64,000 nt of DNA from Eublepharis macularius (lineage: Eukaryota; Chordata; Lepidosauria; Squamata; Eublepharidae): NCBI RefSeq assembly GCF_028583425.1, contig NC_072793.1:97511689-97575688 (forward strand). Reading direction: 5' to 3'. Below, piece by piece: positions 43,407 to 54,365 of the stretch (positions are counted from its first letter, which is position 1; the number at the start of each line of letters is the position of its first letter). Position numbers and translations under genes: made by a program. The notes under the pieces are model-generated. The model had not been told where the DNA came from. It ran no database searches and worked only from the letters and a program-made list of their open reading frames with translations.

Positions 43407-44190
43407 TAGAGAAAAAGAGTCCTGTCCCTTTAACAAAGGCTTAACAAGATGTTTATTTACTAGGTGATGTTATTTACCTCCATGCCATGGAAAGCTTCAG
43501 CAGCCCATTTCTGCACATTAAGCCTCCTCTAAAGGCACAGAACATTTTTCTTCAGGCCCTGCTCTCCAACCTAGAAAGTGAGTGCATGCCTATGCAAGCA
43601 AATGCTGTCAAGCTGCAGTTCCTAGCTGCCATCATCACTTGCCTCCCCAGGTAAACTCAGAAAGGTGCAGTCAGCCTAATGGACTTTATCCTGCCTCTAC
43701 CACCATCACCCAGCCCAGGAGGACAATCAGTGATAGCTGATACTGTGCCATGTCACATTAGAGATCACCTACGGGCCTTCCCAACTGAAGGTCTTGGCAG
43801 ATTCACATGAGTATTTGTTGCTTCTGTTTACGCACTTTATATGTTTTGAGTTGTCTAAAAACATTTACATTGAAGCAAACTTTTAACAATCAATTAAGCA
43901 AACTTTTAACAATCAATTAACTTTGATTAAATATAATACAAAACTGAAACCACATTCAAATCCACCCTCTGTCCTGAAACTTGCTGGATAGGATGACCTT
44001 GGACCAGTCACTCTCAGGGTTATTGTGAGGATAAATGGAAGTTGGGAAAATAATGTATGCCACCCTGAGCTCCTTGGAGGAAAGGTAGGATTATAACATA
44101 CTATATGTTTAAAGATATCCATGACCAATACCTTCCTTCAGGTCCTTAAATCAGTAAATGAAAAGTATAAGTTAAATAAAAGTTTGATTA
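43407..44190. other. RASSF1: Intron sequence with a SINE tail
   Basis: Mostly unrecognised. About 43975-44105 reads like the 3' half of a tRNA-derived SINE (GATGACCTTGGACCAGTCACTCTCAGGGTTATTGTGAGGAT...CACCCTGAGCTCCTTGGAGGAAAGGTAGGAT). Confidence 0.5.
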
Positions 44191-44194
44191 GGGA

Positions 44195-44340
44195 TCCTGG
44201 AGGTATTTTGCCATCTTCTGGGCATGGAGCAGGGGTCACTAGGGCAGTTGGGGGGGTGGGTAGTTGTGAATTTCCTGCATTGTGCAGGGGGTTGGACTAG
44301 ATGACCCTAGATGTACCTTCCAACCCTATGATCCTAGGAT
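44195..44340 (+). repeat. CR1-like LINE 3' end
   Basis: GGGCATGGAGCAGGGGTCACTAGGG...GTTGTGAATTTCCTGCATTGTGCAGGGGGTTGGACTAGATGACCCTAGATGTACCTTCCAACCCTATGATCCTA. The GGTTGGACTAGATGACC...CTTCCAACCCTATGAT ending is characteristic of CR1 3' ends in reptiles and birds. Confidence 0.75.
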
Positions 44341-45670
44341 TCTAAATATCCAACCAACCTTTCCCATTGTGTTCAGCTTTCCTCAGAACCACTTGATGCA
44401 TAATTTTTTTCTGCAATAATGCTAACTTGAGCATATAAAAGTCTGTCCAGTGTGCACAGACTGAGATTATCACTCATTTATCAGATGTCTTAAGATAAAA
44501 ACTCTCATGTGCAGTCTCAGACCTCCATCCTCAGCCCCCCGGCCCAATCCTGTTTAACCTCTGTTTGAACATTCTATTTTCTCAGCCTCTCCCTTCCCAT
44601 GGAACTATATACAAAATAGCAGGCAGGTTGCTTAACAAGGCCTCACAGTTCATGTGCATTATATGTATAAGTAGTAAAATATCTTGTAACTTTTTGTTAA
44701 CATTTATTCCATCTTGGCTTCCCTGCTGCACCAAAAGTACTCTAGGCAATTTATGTACACTATAGATTTGTGCCTGGGTCAGCTGTTCTTGGAATCATGT
44801 GATCATGCTGCAATATTAGTTACTTTATTTTTATAATCTTTAGATTGTAAAGAATTCTCATTTTAAACTTATCTGTATTTGAGCTTAATGTGGCCTACAC
44901 TTAAGGGCATTGCTTTAATGAGGCTGTGCCTTGCATAATGTATCCTCTTGACAGAAAGACAGAATGGATCAGGAAAAACGATAGTGTGTCCCCACGCACT
45001 CTTCAAAGGAAGAGGCATGAAAAGCCTCTCTGTCCCAAGGCATCACCTTTCCTTGGCAGATAATCTGATGCCTGCCATGACAAAGGCCTCATTTTAAGGG
45101 GCTTTGATTATTCTCAGCTTCGATGGGTTGGAGCTGTTGTGCAGAATATATGCTCCTGTGGGAGGAATATCTAATGTCAGTTATATGCTGTTGTAGCACA
45201 ATGTCACCTTTATCAGAAAGAGTGCTATGCTTGCTAGACCTCAGGGTCTATCCAGTATAGTTTAAGCTTATAACTTTAATTGCCCTGGAGAACAGGATGG
45301 AACTTTAACTGAAATTAGTCTCTCACAAGAATATCTTCCTAGTTGTCTTATGGCTTCTAGAAACACATCAACAGAAAAAGTGTTAAGCACTACTAGGTCA
45401 AAATATAAAAGTAATGTATTGAGAGTAAGTGTCAATAATTTTTGTGTTACCAGTGTGTGGTCAGTTAATTTAAAGGGATATCCCTTTAAGAAGTAAGCCT
45501 ATCTTCTATCCCTTTAAGAAGAAAGCCATTAATTTCACTTGAAGTCTGCATATCTTGAAGCAAGAGTGATTTAACTCATGTTAGCAGAAGACTTAATTAA
45601 TTTATCTGGAACTATCCTGTTTTCTCGCTTTGATTGTTCATTATAAAGATATTAACTGGTGGCTGGTTCT
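44341..45670. other. RASSF1: Intron sequence, no gene recognised
   Basis: Contains the 82-bp segment 44790-44871 that recurs at 52.9 kb and a short doubled phrase ATCCCTTTAAGAAG (near 45480 and 45510). Nothing else supported. Confidence 0.4.
44790..44871 (+). repeat. 82-bp segment repeated at 52884-52965
   Basis: TGGAATCATGTGATCATGCT...TTCTCATTTTAAACTTA, two mismatches against the 52.9-kb copy in the same orientation. Confidence 0.8.
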
Positions 45671-45690
45671 TCTATTATCTACTAATTATT
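45671..45690. repeat. L1 copy C target-site duplication (left)
   Basis: TCTATTATCTACTAATTATT, repeated exactly at 51798-51817. Confidence 0.9.
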
Positions 45691-46345
45691 TTTTTTTTTT
45701 TGAAAAATTTTTTATTGGGTTAGAACATTTTTATTTTTACATTACAATCAATTTTCCCCTAATTTTTCGTTTCTAACCCCCTCCCTTTCCCCCCCTTTTG
45801 TTGACTTCCAACAGCTTTCCCACCCTCTGTCCCTTTTCCCTTACTTCTATTAAATTCCTCTGTCTAAAACAGATATACATTCTCCATTATATTAAGCAGT
45901 GCATCATTAACTCCTTTAATTATTATACACCCAAACTATACGTCTTTAGATAAACAATTTATCCCATTTTCCAGTTTTGAATAATTCTATATAAACCTAT
46001 ATATCATAAACCATAAAAATTTCCCACATTTAAATCAAACAATTTGATTTGTTCTCTATATATTACTCATTTCAACTTTTTATGGTAATTCTATATAACT
46101 CCTCAGATACTCAATCAATTTAACTCTTCTATACATTCAGTTTGGTACATATAAATCTTGTCAAAGAAAGAAAATATTGTTAGTTAGTCAATCCTCATGT
46201 TTAAACCTTATCATTAATTATTCTCTATCAGTTGACCTATACATATCTATATATATCTCAATCAATTAATCTAACTGCTTATAAATTCACATTTCTCTTC
46301 CTCCCCCGGTAAAGTCACCCCTCTCTTTTATACTTTTATTATATT

Positions 46346-49300
46346 TCAGTAGTTCTCAAACTGCCACAGTTTTCCTCCCACCTCCCATTTCTTCTCCAGG
46401 TATTGTTTCAGCTTCTCCCAGTCTGTGTTGAACTGCCCTGAGTCCAGATCTCTCAGTTTTCTTGTCATCTTGTCCATTTCAGCCATATACAGCAATTTGT
46501 AGATCCAATCTTCAATAGTTGGTACTTCTTGTACTTTCCATTTCTGCGCATACAAAAGTCTAGCTGCTGCAGTCATATAAAAAATCAACGTCCTATGATG
46601 GGCTGGAATTCCCTCCATTCCCAAGTTTAGCAGCAGGAGTTCTGGGTTCTTATTTATTTGAAACTGTAAAATTTCACTCATTTCTCTTATTATTTCCCCC
46701 CAGAACTGCCTAGCTACCTCACACGACCACCACATATGATAGAGGGAGCCCTCATGTTTCTTACATTTCCAGCATTTATTAGAAGTATTCAAATTCCCTA
46801 GCGCAATCTTCTTTGGTGTCATGTACCAACGATAGATCATTTTGAAAATGTTCTCTTTAATATTGATACATGTCGTTGTCTTCATTGTAGTTTTCCACAA
46901 GTATTCCCATGCCTCCATTGTTATTTCTTTATTGAAATTTATAGCCCATTTCACCATCTGTGTTTTAACTATCTCATCCTCAGTATACCATTTCAGCAAT
47001 ACTTGGTATACCTTGGATATTCTTTTCTTGTCTTCTTTAAGAAGGGTCTGCTCTAGTTCCGAGTTCTCTGTTCGTATGCCCCCTTTTGCAAAGTCTGAGT
47101 TGTATAAGTCTCTAATCTGTCTATACTGAAACCAATCATAGTTAGGTGATAGTTCCTCTTGCGTCTTTATTCTAAGTTTAGATACTTCAATCTTAGTTAT
47201 TTCTTTGTACGTTAAACATTGTTGTTCATTATCCACAGCTCTCGGATCTATCACCTCATATGGAACCACCCACAAGGGGGTTCCTTCTTGTAGGTAAGTT
47301 CTATACTTCTTCCAGATTGTAAATAGACTTCTCCTTACAAAATGATGCAGGAACATCGAGTTGACCTTTACTTTGTCATGCCATAGGTATGCGTGCCATC
47401 CAAAAATTTTTTTATATCCCTCTAGGGCTAATAGTTTCTTATTCTTTAATGTCATCCACTCTTTTAGCCAAACTAGGCAGATTGCATCATGGTAAAGTCT
47501 CAGATTGGGCAGTTGCATTCCGCCTCTCTCCTTTGCATCTTGTAAAACTTTTACTTTCACTCGAGGCTTCTTGCCTGCCCAAACAAAATCTGATATTTTC
47601 CTCTGCCATTTTTCAAATTGTTTAGAGTCTCTGATGATTGGTATTGTCTGTAACAAAAACATTACTCTTGGTAACACATTCATCTTAACTGCTGCAATCC
47701 TGCCCAACCATGACAGGTTCAATCTATTCCATTTGATCAAGTCTCTCTCTATCTGAGTCCATAATTTTTCATAATTATTCTTGAACAAATCTATATTTTT
47801 TGCAGTCAGCTCAACTCCCAAGTATTTCACCTTACTAGTTACTTCACAATCCGTTGTTTCCATTAACAATTGTTGTTTCTGCTTAGTCATGTTTTTGCAT
47901 AATATCTTTGACTTCTTTTTGTTAATGAAGAAACCTGCCAAATCTCCAAACTCCTTGATCTTGTCTATCACTTTTGGCATGTTCTCCAGTGGGTCTTCTA
48001 CAATTAACATTATGTCGTCTGCAAATGCTCTGACCTTATATGAATAGTCCTTTATTTTTATTCCTCGTATTTCCTCATCTTGTCGAATTTGTATCATCAG
48101 AATCTCCAATACTAAAATGAACAACAATGGAGATAACGGGCAACCTTGTCTTGTTCCTTTACTAATCGTCAATTTTTTGGTCAATTCATCATTCACTACA
48201 ATTGCTGCAGTCTGGTCTCTATAGATTTCCTTAATTGCTCTGACGAATCTTTCTCCCAGTTGTAGCTTTTCCATAGTGGCAAACATAAAGTCCCAGTTTA
48301 AATTGTCAAACGCTTTTTCAGCATCTACAAAGAAGAAACCAACCTCTTTGTCACAACGCTTGTCGTAGTATTCAATAGCATTGATCACTGTCCTTAAGTT
48401 GTCTCTTATTTGTCTGTCTGGCAAAAAGCCTGCTTGTTCCTCCTCTATGACTTCCGAGAGCCACCCCTTCAATCTCTCCGCCAATATCTTCGCAAAAATT
48501 TTATAGTCATTATTGAGTAGTGATATAGGCCTATAATTTTTCACGCTAGTCAGATCTTGGCCCTCTTTTGGGATCAATGATATATTCGCTTCGCTCCAAG
48601 TATCTGGAATTCTTTGATCCCTAAAAACTCCGTTCATCACCTCTTTTAGGAATGGTGCCAGTTCATTGGCCATTGTCTTATAAAATTTAGCCGTAAGTCC
48701 ATCTGGCCCTGGCGCCTTTCCTAGATTTGCGGATTGTATTGCCATATTTATTTCCTCATCAGTTACTTCACTGTTCAGCTTATTTCTCCAAGCTTCCGAG
48801 ATCTCTGGAAGTTTGGTTTTCTCCAAATATGATGCTATTGATTCTTTGTTTACTTCTTTTTTATTATACAGCTTAGCGTAAAATTTATAAAAGGCTCTGC
48901 TAATGGTAGTCTGCTCCAAATACGTTTTGTTTTCTTCACAAATTTTATTTATTATTTTCTTTTCCCTTTTCTTCTTTAATTGCCATGCCAAATATTTCCC
49001 AGGTTTATTAGCACCCTCAAAAGCTTTTTGATTCAGTCTTTTAAGGTTCCACTCCAATTCTTTGTTACTCATTGCTGTTAACTGTTCTTGAAGAATTTTG
49101 ATTTCCTGATGTATTTTCTTTTTCCCTGGTCTCTTTTTTAACTGTACTTCTTTGGCCTTTATTTTCTCCTCAATCTCTTGTCTTTTCTCCTCTTTCTTTT
49201 TCCTTGCTCTACCATTTAAGTCCATTAGTATGCCCCTTACAACCGCCTTGTACGCGTCCCAAACTTTACTGGTTGGTACTTCTTTATTCACGTTGTATTG

Positions 49301-50107
49301 TATAAAAAACTTAGTCTCTCTTCTCAGTGTTTCCATATTCTCACTTTCCTGTAACAGGTCCTCATTTATTCTCCAGGCTTTCCTTTTTCTCCTTTTTCCA
49401 AATTTCCACATAATTGGGTTGTGATCTGAGCCTACCATCGGCATTATTTCTACCTCCTTAGTCCATAGCACTAAGTCCTTTGAGGCCCAGATCATATCAA
49501 TTCTTGATAATGTAAGATGCCTTGCAGAATAAAAAGTAAACTGTTTGGTTTTAGGATATTCTCTCCTCCATACGTCTTCGAGAGTCTCTTGTTGAATCAA
49601 CTCAAAAAAAAGCTTTGGCAATAGTCCTCTTTTCTTTTGTGCTTTTGTAGTCTTTTTGTCTAGTTCCAGATCTGTCACTCCATTGAAATCTCCAGCAAGA
49701 ATTATCTGGTCATATACAAGATCGTCTAGGTGCTTCCTTAAGTCCTCAAAGAAGCTTTCCTTTGCACCGTTAGGTGCATAAAGTCCGACTACCAACACTC
49801 TCTTTAGGTTCCAATTACATTCCACTGCTACAAATCTAGCTTCCACATCTCTCATAACAAATTTTGGCTGCAGCTCCTCTTTTATATACAACACCACTCC
49901 TCTTTTTTTCTTGTTGGAAGCCGCTACAAATTCTTTGCCCAATTTTCCAGATTTTAAATATTTTACATCCTGTTTTCTAATGTGGGTCTCCTGCAAACAA
50001 ACAATATCACATTTTTGTTTTAGTAGCCAATGAAAAATATTTTTTCTCTTATTCGGTGAGTTTAGTCCATTTACATTCCAAGATAATACTTTACACTCCA
50101 TATTCAT
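46346..50107 (-). CDS. L1 ORF2 protein (endonuclease-reverse transcriptase), intact
   Basis: 1253 aa, the usual length for L1 ORF2p. Residues about 1-235 form the APE-like endonuclease: SWNVNGLNSP, CLQETHIRK, GLYAPNG, LAGDFNGVTD and the terminal GSDHNPIMWK with the catalytic His. RT follows at about 440-760, with LGKAPGPDGLTAKFYKTM, ISLIPKEGQDLTSVKNYRPI, FFVDAEKAFDNLNW, GTRQGCPLSPLLF and the catalytic FADDIMLI. The C-terminal domain has the zinc-knuckle-like CWKCKKHEGSLYHMWWSC. Its ATG overlaps the ORF1 stop by 4 nt (ATGA, 50107-50104), implying reinitiation after ORF1. The protein nicks target DNA and primes reverse transcription from the nick. Confidence 0.95.
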   Translation of the reverse strand: MNMECKVLSWNVNGLNSPNKRKNIFHWLLKQKCDIVCLQETHIRKQDVKYLKSGKLGKEFVAASNKKKRGVVLYIKEELQPKFVMRDVEARFVAVECNWNLKRVLVVGLYAPNGAKESFFEDLRKHLDDLVYDQIILAGDFNGVTDLELDKKTTKAQKKRGLLPKLFFELIQQETLEDVWRREYPKTKQFTFYSARHLTLSRIDMIWASKDLVLWTKEVEIMPMVGSDHNPIMWKFGKRRKRKAWRINEDLLQESENMETLRRETKFFIQYNVNKEVPTSKVWDAYKAVVRGILMDLNGRARKKKEEKRQEIEEKIKAKEVQLKKRPGKKKIHQEIKILQEQLTAMSNKELEWNLKRLNQKAFEGANKPGKYLAWQLKKKREKKIINKICEENKTYLEQTTISRAFYKFYAKLYNKKEVNKESIASYLEKTKLPEISEAWRNKLNSEVTDEEINMAIQSANLGKAPGPDGLTAKFYKTMANELAPFLKEVMNGVFRDQRIPDTWSEANISLIPKEGQDLTSVKNYRPISLLNNDYKIFAKILAERLKGWLSEVIEEEQAGFLPDRQIRDNLRTVINAIEYYDKRCDKEVGFFFVDAEKAFDNLNWDFMFATMEKLQLGERFVRAIKEIYRDQTAAIVVNDELTKKLTISKGTRQGCPLSPLLFILVLEILMIQIRQDEEIRGIKIKDYSYKVRAFADDIMLIVEDPLENMPKVIDKIKEFGDLAGFFINKKKSKILCKNMTKQKQQLLMETTDCEVTSKVKYLGVELTAKNIDLFKNNYEKLWTQIERDLIKWNRLNLSWLGRIAAVKMNVLPRVMFLLQTIPIIRDSKQFEKWQRKISDFVWAGKKPRVKVKVLQDAKERGGMQLPNLRLYHDAICLVWLKEWMTLKNKKLLALEGYKKIFGWHAYLWHDKVKVNSMFLHHFVRRSLFTIWKKYRTYLQEGTPLWVVPYEVIDPRAVDNEQQCLTYKEITKIEVSKLRIKTQEELSPNYDWFQYRQIRDLYNSDFAKGGIRTENSELEQTLLKEDKKRISKVYQVLLKWYTEDEIVKTQMVKWAINFNKEITMEAWEYLWKTTMKTTTCINIKENIFKMIYRWYMTPKKIALGNLNTSNKCWKCKKHEGSLYHMWWSCEVARQFWGEIIREMSEILQFQINKNPELLLLNLGMEGIPAHHRTLIFYMTAAARLLYAQKWKVQEVPTIEDWIYKLLYMAEMDKMTRKLRDLDSGQFNTDWEKLKQYLEKKWEVGGKLWQFENY

Positions 50108-50886
50108 GGTTTTGTTGGTAAGTCTTTTTCATTGTCCTTGATAAATCTCTCCATCTCCCGCTCAGATCTGATGCGTTTTTTTGCCCCTCCAAACTCAAAG
50201 GACACTCCTTCCGGTAACTCCCATCTGTATCTGATATTCATGTCCTTCAAAGTCTGAATTAGCACTCTATATTTTTTCCTGTCCAATAACACTGATCTGG
50301 GCAGTTCCTTCATTATAATAATCGTCTTGCCATCAATCTCCAATGGATCTTGAAATTGTTTGGTCACAATCCTCTCTTTCATATTTCTAGTTGTAAACTG
50401 CACAATCACATCCCTTGGTAGTTTCCTCTGGGTTGCAATTCTCGAGTTCACACGATACGCCACATCTAGGATAGCCACAATTTCCTCCTCCTCCTTCCCC
50501 AGGTAATCAGCCAACACCTCAGTCATCTGTTCTTGCGCTGACTTCCCTTCCACTTCTGGCAGACCACGAAAACGAAGCTGCTTCTCCATGTGTTTAGTTT
50601 CTGCAACTGACATCCTCCCCTTCACCAGCCTCATCTCTGTTTGTTGCGTGTCTATTAAATTCTCCATCGCGTCTTCTACTGTTTTAACTCTCTGCTGCGT
50701 TCCTTGTAATTCACTGCTAATCGTTTCCACACCTTTTTTCACTTCTGACAGCTCCGACTTTACTGTCTGTGTAACTTCCTTGACCTCTTTAATAAGCTCC
50801 AATTTCGTGTCCTTAAGTTCTTTCATCATGTCTATAAGTTTTTTGTCCAAGTTTTCTATTGCCGATTGCCACTCTTTTTTCGACAT
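50104..50886 (-). CDS. L1 ORF1 protein (RNA-binding chaperone), intact
   Basis: 260 aa. Residues 1-100 are heptad-rich and charged (NLDKKLIDMMKELKDTKLEL, TISSELQGTQQRVKTVEDAM) and predict the trimerising coiled coil. Residues about 105-180 match the L1 RRM (KQLRFRGLPEVEG, VAYRVNSR, PRDVIVQFTTRNMKERI). Residues 190-260 form the C-terminal domain (KYRVLIQTLKDMNIRYRWELP). ORF1p coats the L1 RNA in cytoplasmic particles. It is shorter than the human protein (338 aa), as in other reptile L1s, because of a shorter coiled coil. Confidence 0.92.
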   Translation of the reverse strand: MSKKEWQSAIENLDKKLIDMMKELKDTKLELIKEVKEVTQTVKSELSEVKKGVETISSELQGTQQRVKTVEDAMENLIDTQQTEMRLVKGRMSVAETKHMEKQLRFRGLPEVEGKSAQEQMTEVLADYLGKEEEEIVAILDVAYRVNSRIATQRKLPRDVIVQFTTRNMKERIVTKQFQDPLEIDGKTIIIMKELPRSVLLDRKKYRVLIQTLKDMNIRYRWELPEGVSFEFGGAKKRIRSEREMERFIKDNEKDLPTKP

Positions 50887-51797
50887 CGTGGGGCTTGCTT
50901 TAGCTCGCTCCCACGAATCTGCTCTCTTCCTCAGCTCCGTGGCGTATAATTAAACGTTTTCCTTTTTTTTTAAATGTCCCAATCTTTGCCAAAATTAATT
51001 TTTTATATCCAAAATGTCGGGCGTCTTTTCTCTATGGTTTCTCTATGTTATTATAATCCAAGATGGCCTACTTCCTCTTCCGCTGAAGCCACGACCCTTC
51101 CACTTTCAAAGATGGCGATTCCCCACTTCCTGTCCTTTGGCAAGGGCCGCTTCCCTCCAGCCACTCTATTGTTGTTACGCACTTCCTGTCTCCCGTCTTC
51201 CCACAGCAGGTCTCGCGATGGTGTCTTTTTCCCACAGCTCCAAAACCACAGGTATTCAAAACAATAGTCCGATTTTTGTAATAACTTCTTTAAACTTAGT
51301 CTCTTTTAAAATACAACTCCTGCCGAGTCTTCACCTCCTTTTCGCTAGTCTGTTGCAGTTTAAAAGTCTACTTTCTTTCCTCTCTGTTTTTGTCAATCTG
51401 TCCCGTTTCAAGAGATAGCGATCTTTACCTTCTCTCCAGCTTTCTCGGGTTGTAATCGCTGTTTCGATCTTAAATTCTCCTCTCGACTTCCCTCCCCGAT
51501 CGAAGCTTGGGTATGTAGGTCTTATGCCAGCCGAATTGGCCCCAAAATTGCCGCAGAGATTATAGCCGACCCGTCGCAAGGTGGGACCTCAAGGATCGGG
51601 GGGGAGACTCCTTGTGTAGAGCCCCCCCTCGTCCGAGATCTAACTCACCCTAGGGTCTTGAGCGTTCTTTGCCTGCTCCCCGCCTGAGAGCAGTCGGCCG
51701 CGGGTTATTTTCACCCCTCCGGCCGGTTAAAACGGCAATCCGGTCAGCTCCACAAATGGAGCTGCGTTAGACCTCCATGAATCCCAAACCGGAAGTC
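50887..51797 (-). promoter_or_regulatory. 5'UTR / internal promoter of L1 copy C
   Basis: 911-bp, CpG-rich leader up to the target duplication. On the plus strand it shows two AAGATGGC motifs (51061 and 51108), that is GCCATCTT in the sense direction, the core of YY1 sites, and three ACTTCCTSTT/GT ETS-like sites near 51071, 51125 and 51180. L1s of other vertebrates carry an internal RNA polymerase II promoter in this position. Individual sites are inferred. Confidence 0.6.
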
Positions 51798-51817
51798 TCT
51801 ATTATCTACTAATTATT

Positions 51818-52883
51818 AATGGAAGAAGAGATTCTTCTATTGCTTGATTTTGGGCCTCAATGAACTGGAGCATTTTGGAGATTAAAAGAAAATCACCAAT
51901 GGAGAGACTTGCCAATGCCAAACCCCACCCAGGGCATCCCCTGCCCCCACCTGGCCCTATTCACTTAGATGATGGGGGGGGGGAGCGGATGAACTCCCAT
52001 ATTCCTCTGTTGTGCAGAAAATTATTTCATTTTCCAGCACAACAGAGAAGCTGCAGGTTGCCCCTGCCCACTACCCCTCCCCCCCCAGTTTGGTCCCTGG
52101 GGGATATGGCAATCCTACCAACTGAATAAAAAACTATATCATGACTTCTTCTGACCAGCCTTCAGCCCAGGCCAGTGACTCTGACCTGGAGGAATCAGAG
52201 GACAAGCCTGAGGAACCAGGGCCAGAGAACCAGGAGGAGCAGTGGAATCAGGGAAGGCATGATGCTGCAGAGGCACCTGCTGATCATGTCCCACTTGCAC
52301 CAGAGACTGCCCAGTCAGAGTCTGCAAGCCAGTCTTTGCCACCTGCCCCAGAGATCACTACTAGGCCCCCACCAGGAAGGACACAAATCCAGGCCCATAC
52401 TCCCTCAGGACCCTCTCCCCACCACAGGAATGACATTTCACCCAGGCAGCACACCACCTCCCTGCAGACTTAGAACAAAGCGCTCGGTATGATACTTCCT
52501 TGCAGGATCCTGGCCAGAGCACAACACAGCCTCCTGAGCACCAACATCTCTCAGCAAATGCAGCTGAGCCTAACTAGTTCTCAGCCTGACAATACTTAAG
52601 CACTTAATAATATAATCATTTATGTAAACTAATATGTTCAATTTTTGTTTTCTTTATCTGCCTTCTGTGTTCAATAGTAAAATGTGCATATGGGGGACAA
52701 TAGCAGGATATGAATATCTCAGATATCTTTGCTTGCTAAGTTCTTATTTCTGTTGTGTTTTCAAAATGATTGTTGTAGTATGGGAGAAATGAAATAATAT
52801 TGCAGTGTGAATTTTGTTAGTCTTTAAGGTCTTGCTCATTATATTTCTGTTTTGCTAAAACAGGCTAGCAGAGGATTCCTTTC
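51818..52883. other. Intron sequence with an unidentified proline/glutamate-rich frame
   Basis: A 110-codon frame at 52141-52473 (SDSDLEESEDKPEEPGPENQ...) has low-complexity composition and no domain. It could be a fragment of a retroelement leader but is not called as a gene. Nothing else recognised. Confidence 0.35.
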
Positions 52884-52965
52884 TGGAATCATGTGATCAT
52901 GCTACAATATTAGTTATTTTATTTTTATAATCTTTAGATTGTAAAGAATTCTCATTTTAAACTTA
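52884..52965 (+). repeat. 82-bp copy of 44790-44871, flanked by 17-bp direct repeats
   Basis: Two mismatches in 82 against the copy 8.1 kb to the left. GATTCCTTTCTGGAATC occurs at 52874-52890 and again at 52982-52998, so the copied segment sits between duplicated target sequence with a short filler (GAAAGATTCCAGAAAA). Confidence 0.8.
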
Positions 52966-53290
52966 GAAAGATTCCAGAAAAGATTCCTTTCTGGAATCCT
53001 CTGCTTGGCCTATTCTTTTTCTGTTCTTTTTCCCTAGAAAGGACTTGAAACACACTGACACCCTCTAGTGACTGAAGCAGCATCCTGTTCTAAATTACAG
53101 GCATTTGGAGAATTAAGCTTATGTTGGTATATATCTCACTCACCAAGATGTACAAAAACCAGACCCTTTTATTTCAAATTAATTAGTCTAGAATTGTTAC
53201 CACTTGATCTTTATTCATGGCCATTAACAATTTTAGTGAATAAGAATTAAATCATTTGCACCATAAATCTAATTTATCTTGGAGTTGCTA

Positions 53291-53510
53291 ACCAGTGATG
53301 CCTAGTAGTTAGAACACTGGAATAGGATCTGGGAGGCCCAAGTTCAAATCCTCACTTTGCCAAGGAAGCTTGCTAGGTGACCTTGAGCCACCAGGGCTAG
53401 TCACACACTCTTAGACTAACCTACCTCACAGGGTTGTTCTGAGGATAAAATAGAGGAGAGGAGAATGTCAGCCACTCTGGAAAAAGGCAAGGTACTAATA
53501 AATAAATAAA
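53291..53510 (+). repeat. tRNA-derived SINE
   Basis: tRNA-like head ACCAGTGATGCCTAGTAGTTAGAACACTGG with B box AGTTCAAATCC (53341-53351), the body CTAGGTGACCTTGAGCCACCAGGGCTAGTCACACACTCTTAG...CCTACCTCACAGGGTTGTTCTGAGGAT and an (AAATA)n-type tail ending near 53510. Complete. Confidence 0.8.
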
Positions 53511-53829
53511 ACCCTGCTTTCAATCAATTGTATATCCTGTAGAAGCAGAGTTACCTTTGATTTCAGGACTATTTCATACAAACAATCTCAGAATTGAAAA
53601 TGCTTAAGGAAACAAACCTGAAGAGGTCTACTTAGACCTCTTATTCCCAGGAGTGTTTTCAGGATTGTCATTTAGCTCCCTCAGGCAATCTGCATTGTGT
53701 GACCTTGCTTTATCTACTGCTTCAATTATTCCCTTCTGGTTCCCCCAATTTTTTTTTTAAAAACTTCAGCAATAAAAATTTACAAACACACCAAGTTTCA
53801 TAGTTAACAATCCAATTTGTTTGATTCAG

Positions 53830-54330
53830 CTGTACAATGAGGCTGGCTGGTTAAATCTTGTCAGGATAAGCCTGTATCAAACCTACAATTTCTGGACAAG
53901 GTAGTAGCAGCACAATTCCAGGCAAAGATAAATGAGGTTTTTTCCAATCAGGCTTCCAGCTCAGTTTCAGACAGCAGTAGTTACTCTGATGGATTATCTC
54001 CAATTGCAGAAAGACATGGTGTGTCTACTTTATTGATTTAGACTTTTCTACAACCTTTGATACTGTGAACCACTCCATCCAGTTACATCGTTGGAAGATG
54101 GAGCTGGCAGCTAGAGGCATAGAGTTCCATTGTCTTCAGTCTTTTTAAATGGAAAGAATAGCTACAGATTCACTTGCCTGCTTCCCTGATTATGGGATTC
54201 ACTAGGCTCTATTTTGTTATGTATGCTGTACATCATTTATTAGGCTATTAAATTATCTAGAGCTGTGAGGTTGGATGTCATCAATATGCTGATTACCCCT
54301 ATCTCGATAGGTCAATAATTTAGCCCTCTT
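53830..54330 (+). repeat. Decayed L2/CR1-like LINE reverse transcriptase fragment
   Basis: Degenerate RT blocks: a FLDKVVAAQFQ-like start, a frame around ACAACCTTTGATACTGTGAACCACTCC (the AAFDTVNHS box), and VGCHQYADDTQ-like remains near 54270 (GGATGTCATCAATATGCTGATTACCCC). Many stops. Confidence 0.6.
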
Positions 54331-54365
54331 ATGTAGTTATCTCTATCCTAAATCAGTGTCTAAAT

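Larger units (their letters stand above)
45691..51797 (-). mobile_element. L1 copy C, full-length with both ORFs open
   Basis: About 6.1-kb minus-strand L1: 5'UTR (51797-50887), ORF1 (50886-50104), ORF2 (50107-46346), 3'UTR and a short A-tail (T-run at 45689-45701). It is bracketed by a perfect 20-bp target duplication. No stop or frameshift in either ORF. Copies A and B are nearly identical in their shared parts, so the family has been active recently. Confidence 0.95.

Noticed and set aside
52141..52473. Acidic, proline-rich 110-codon frame, considered as a possible RASSF1A first exon or small gene
   Set aside because: No C1-domain half, no CpG island and no suitable donor; composition is low complexity.
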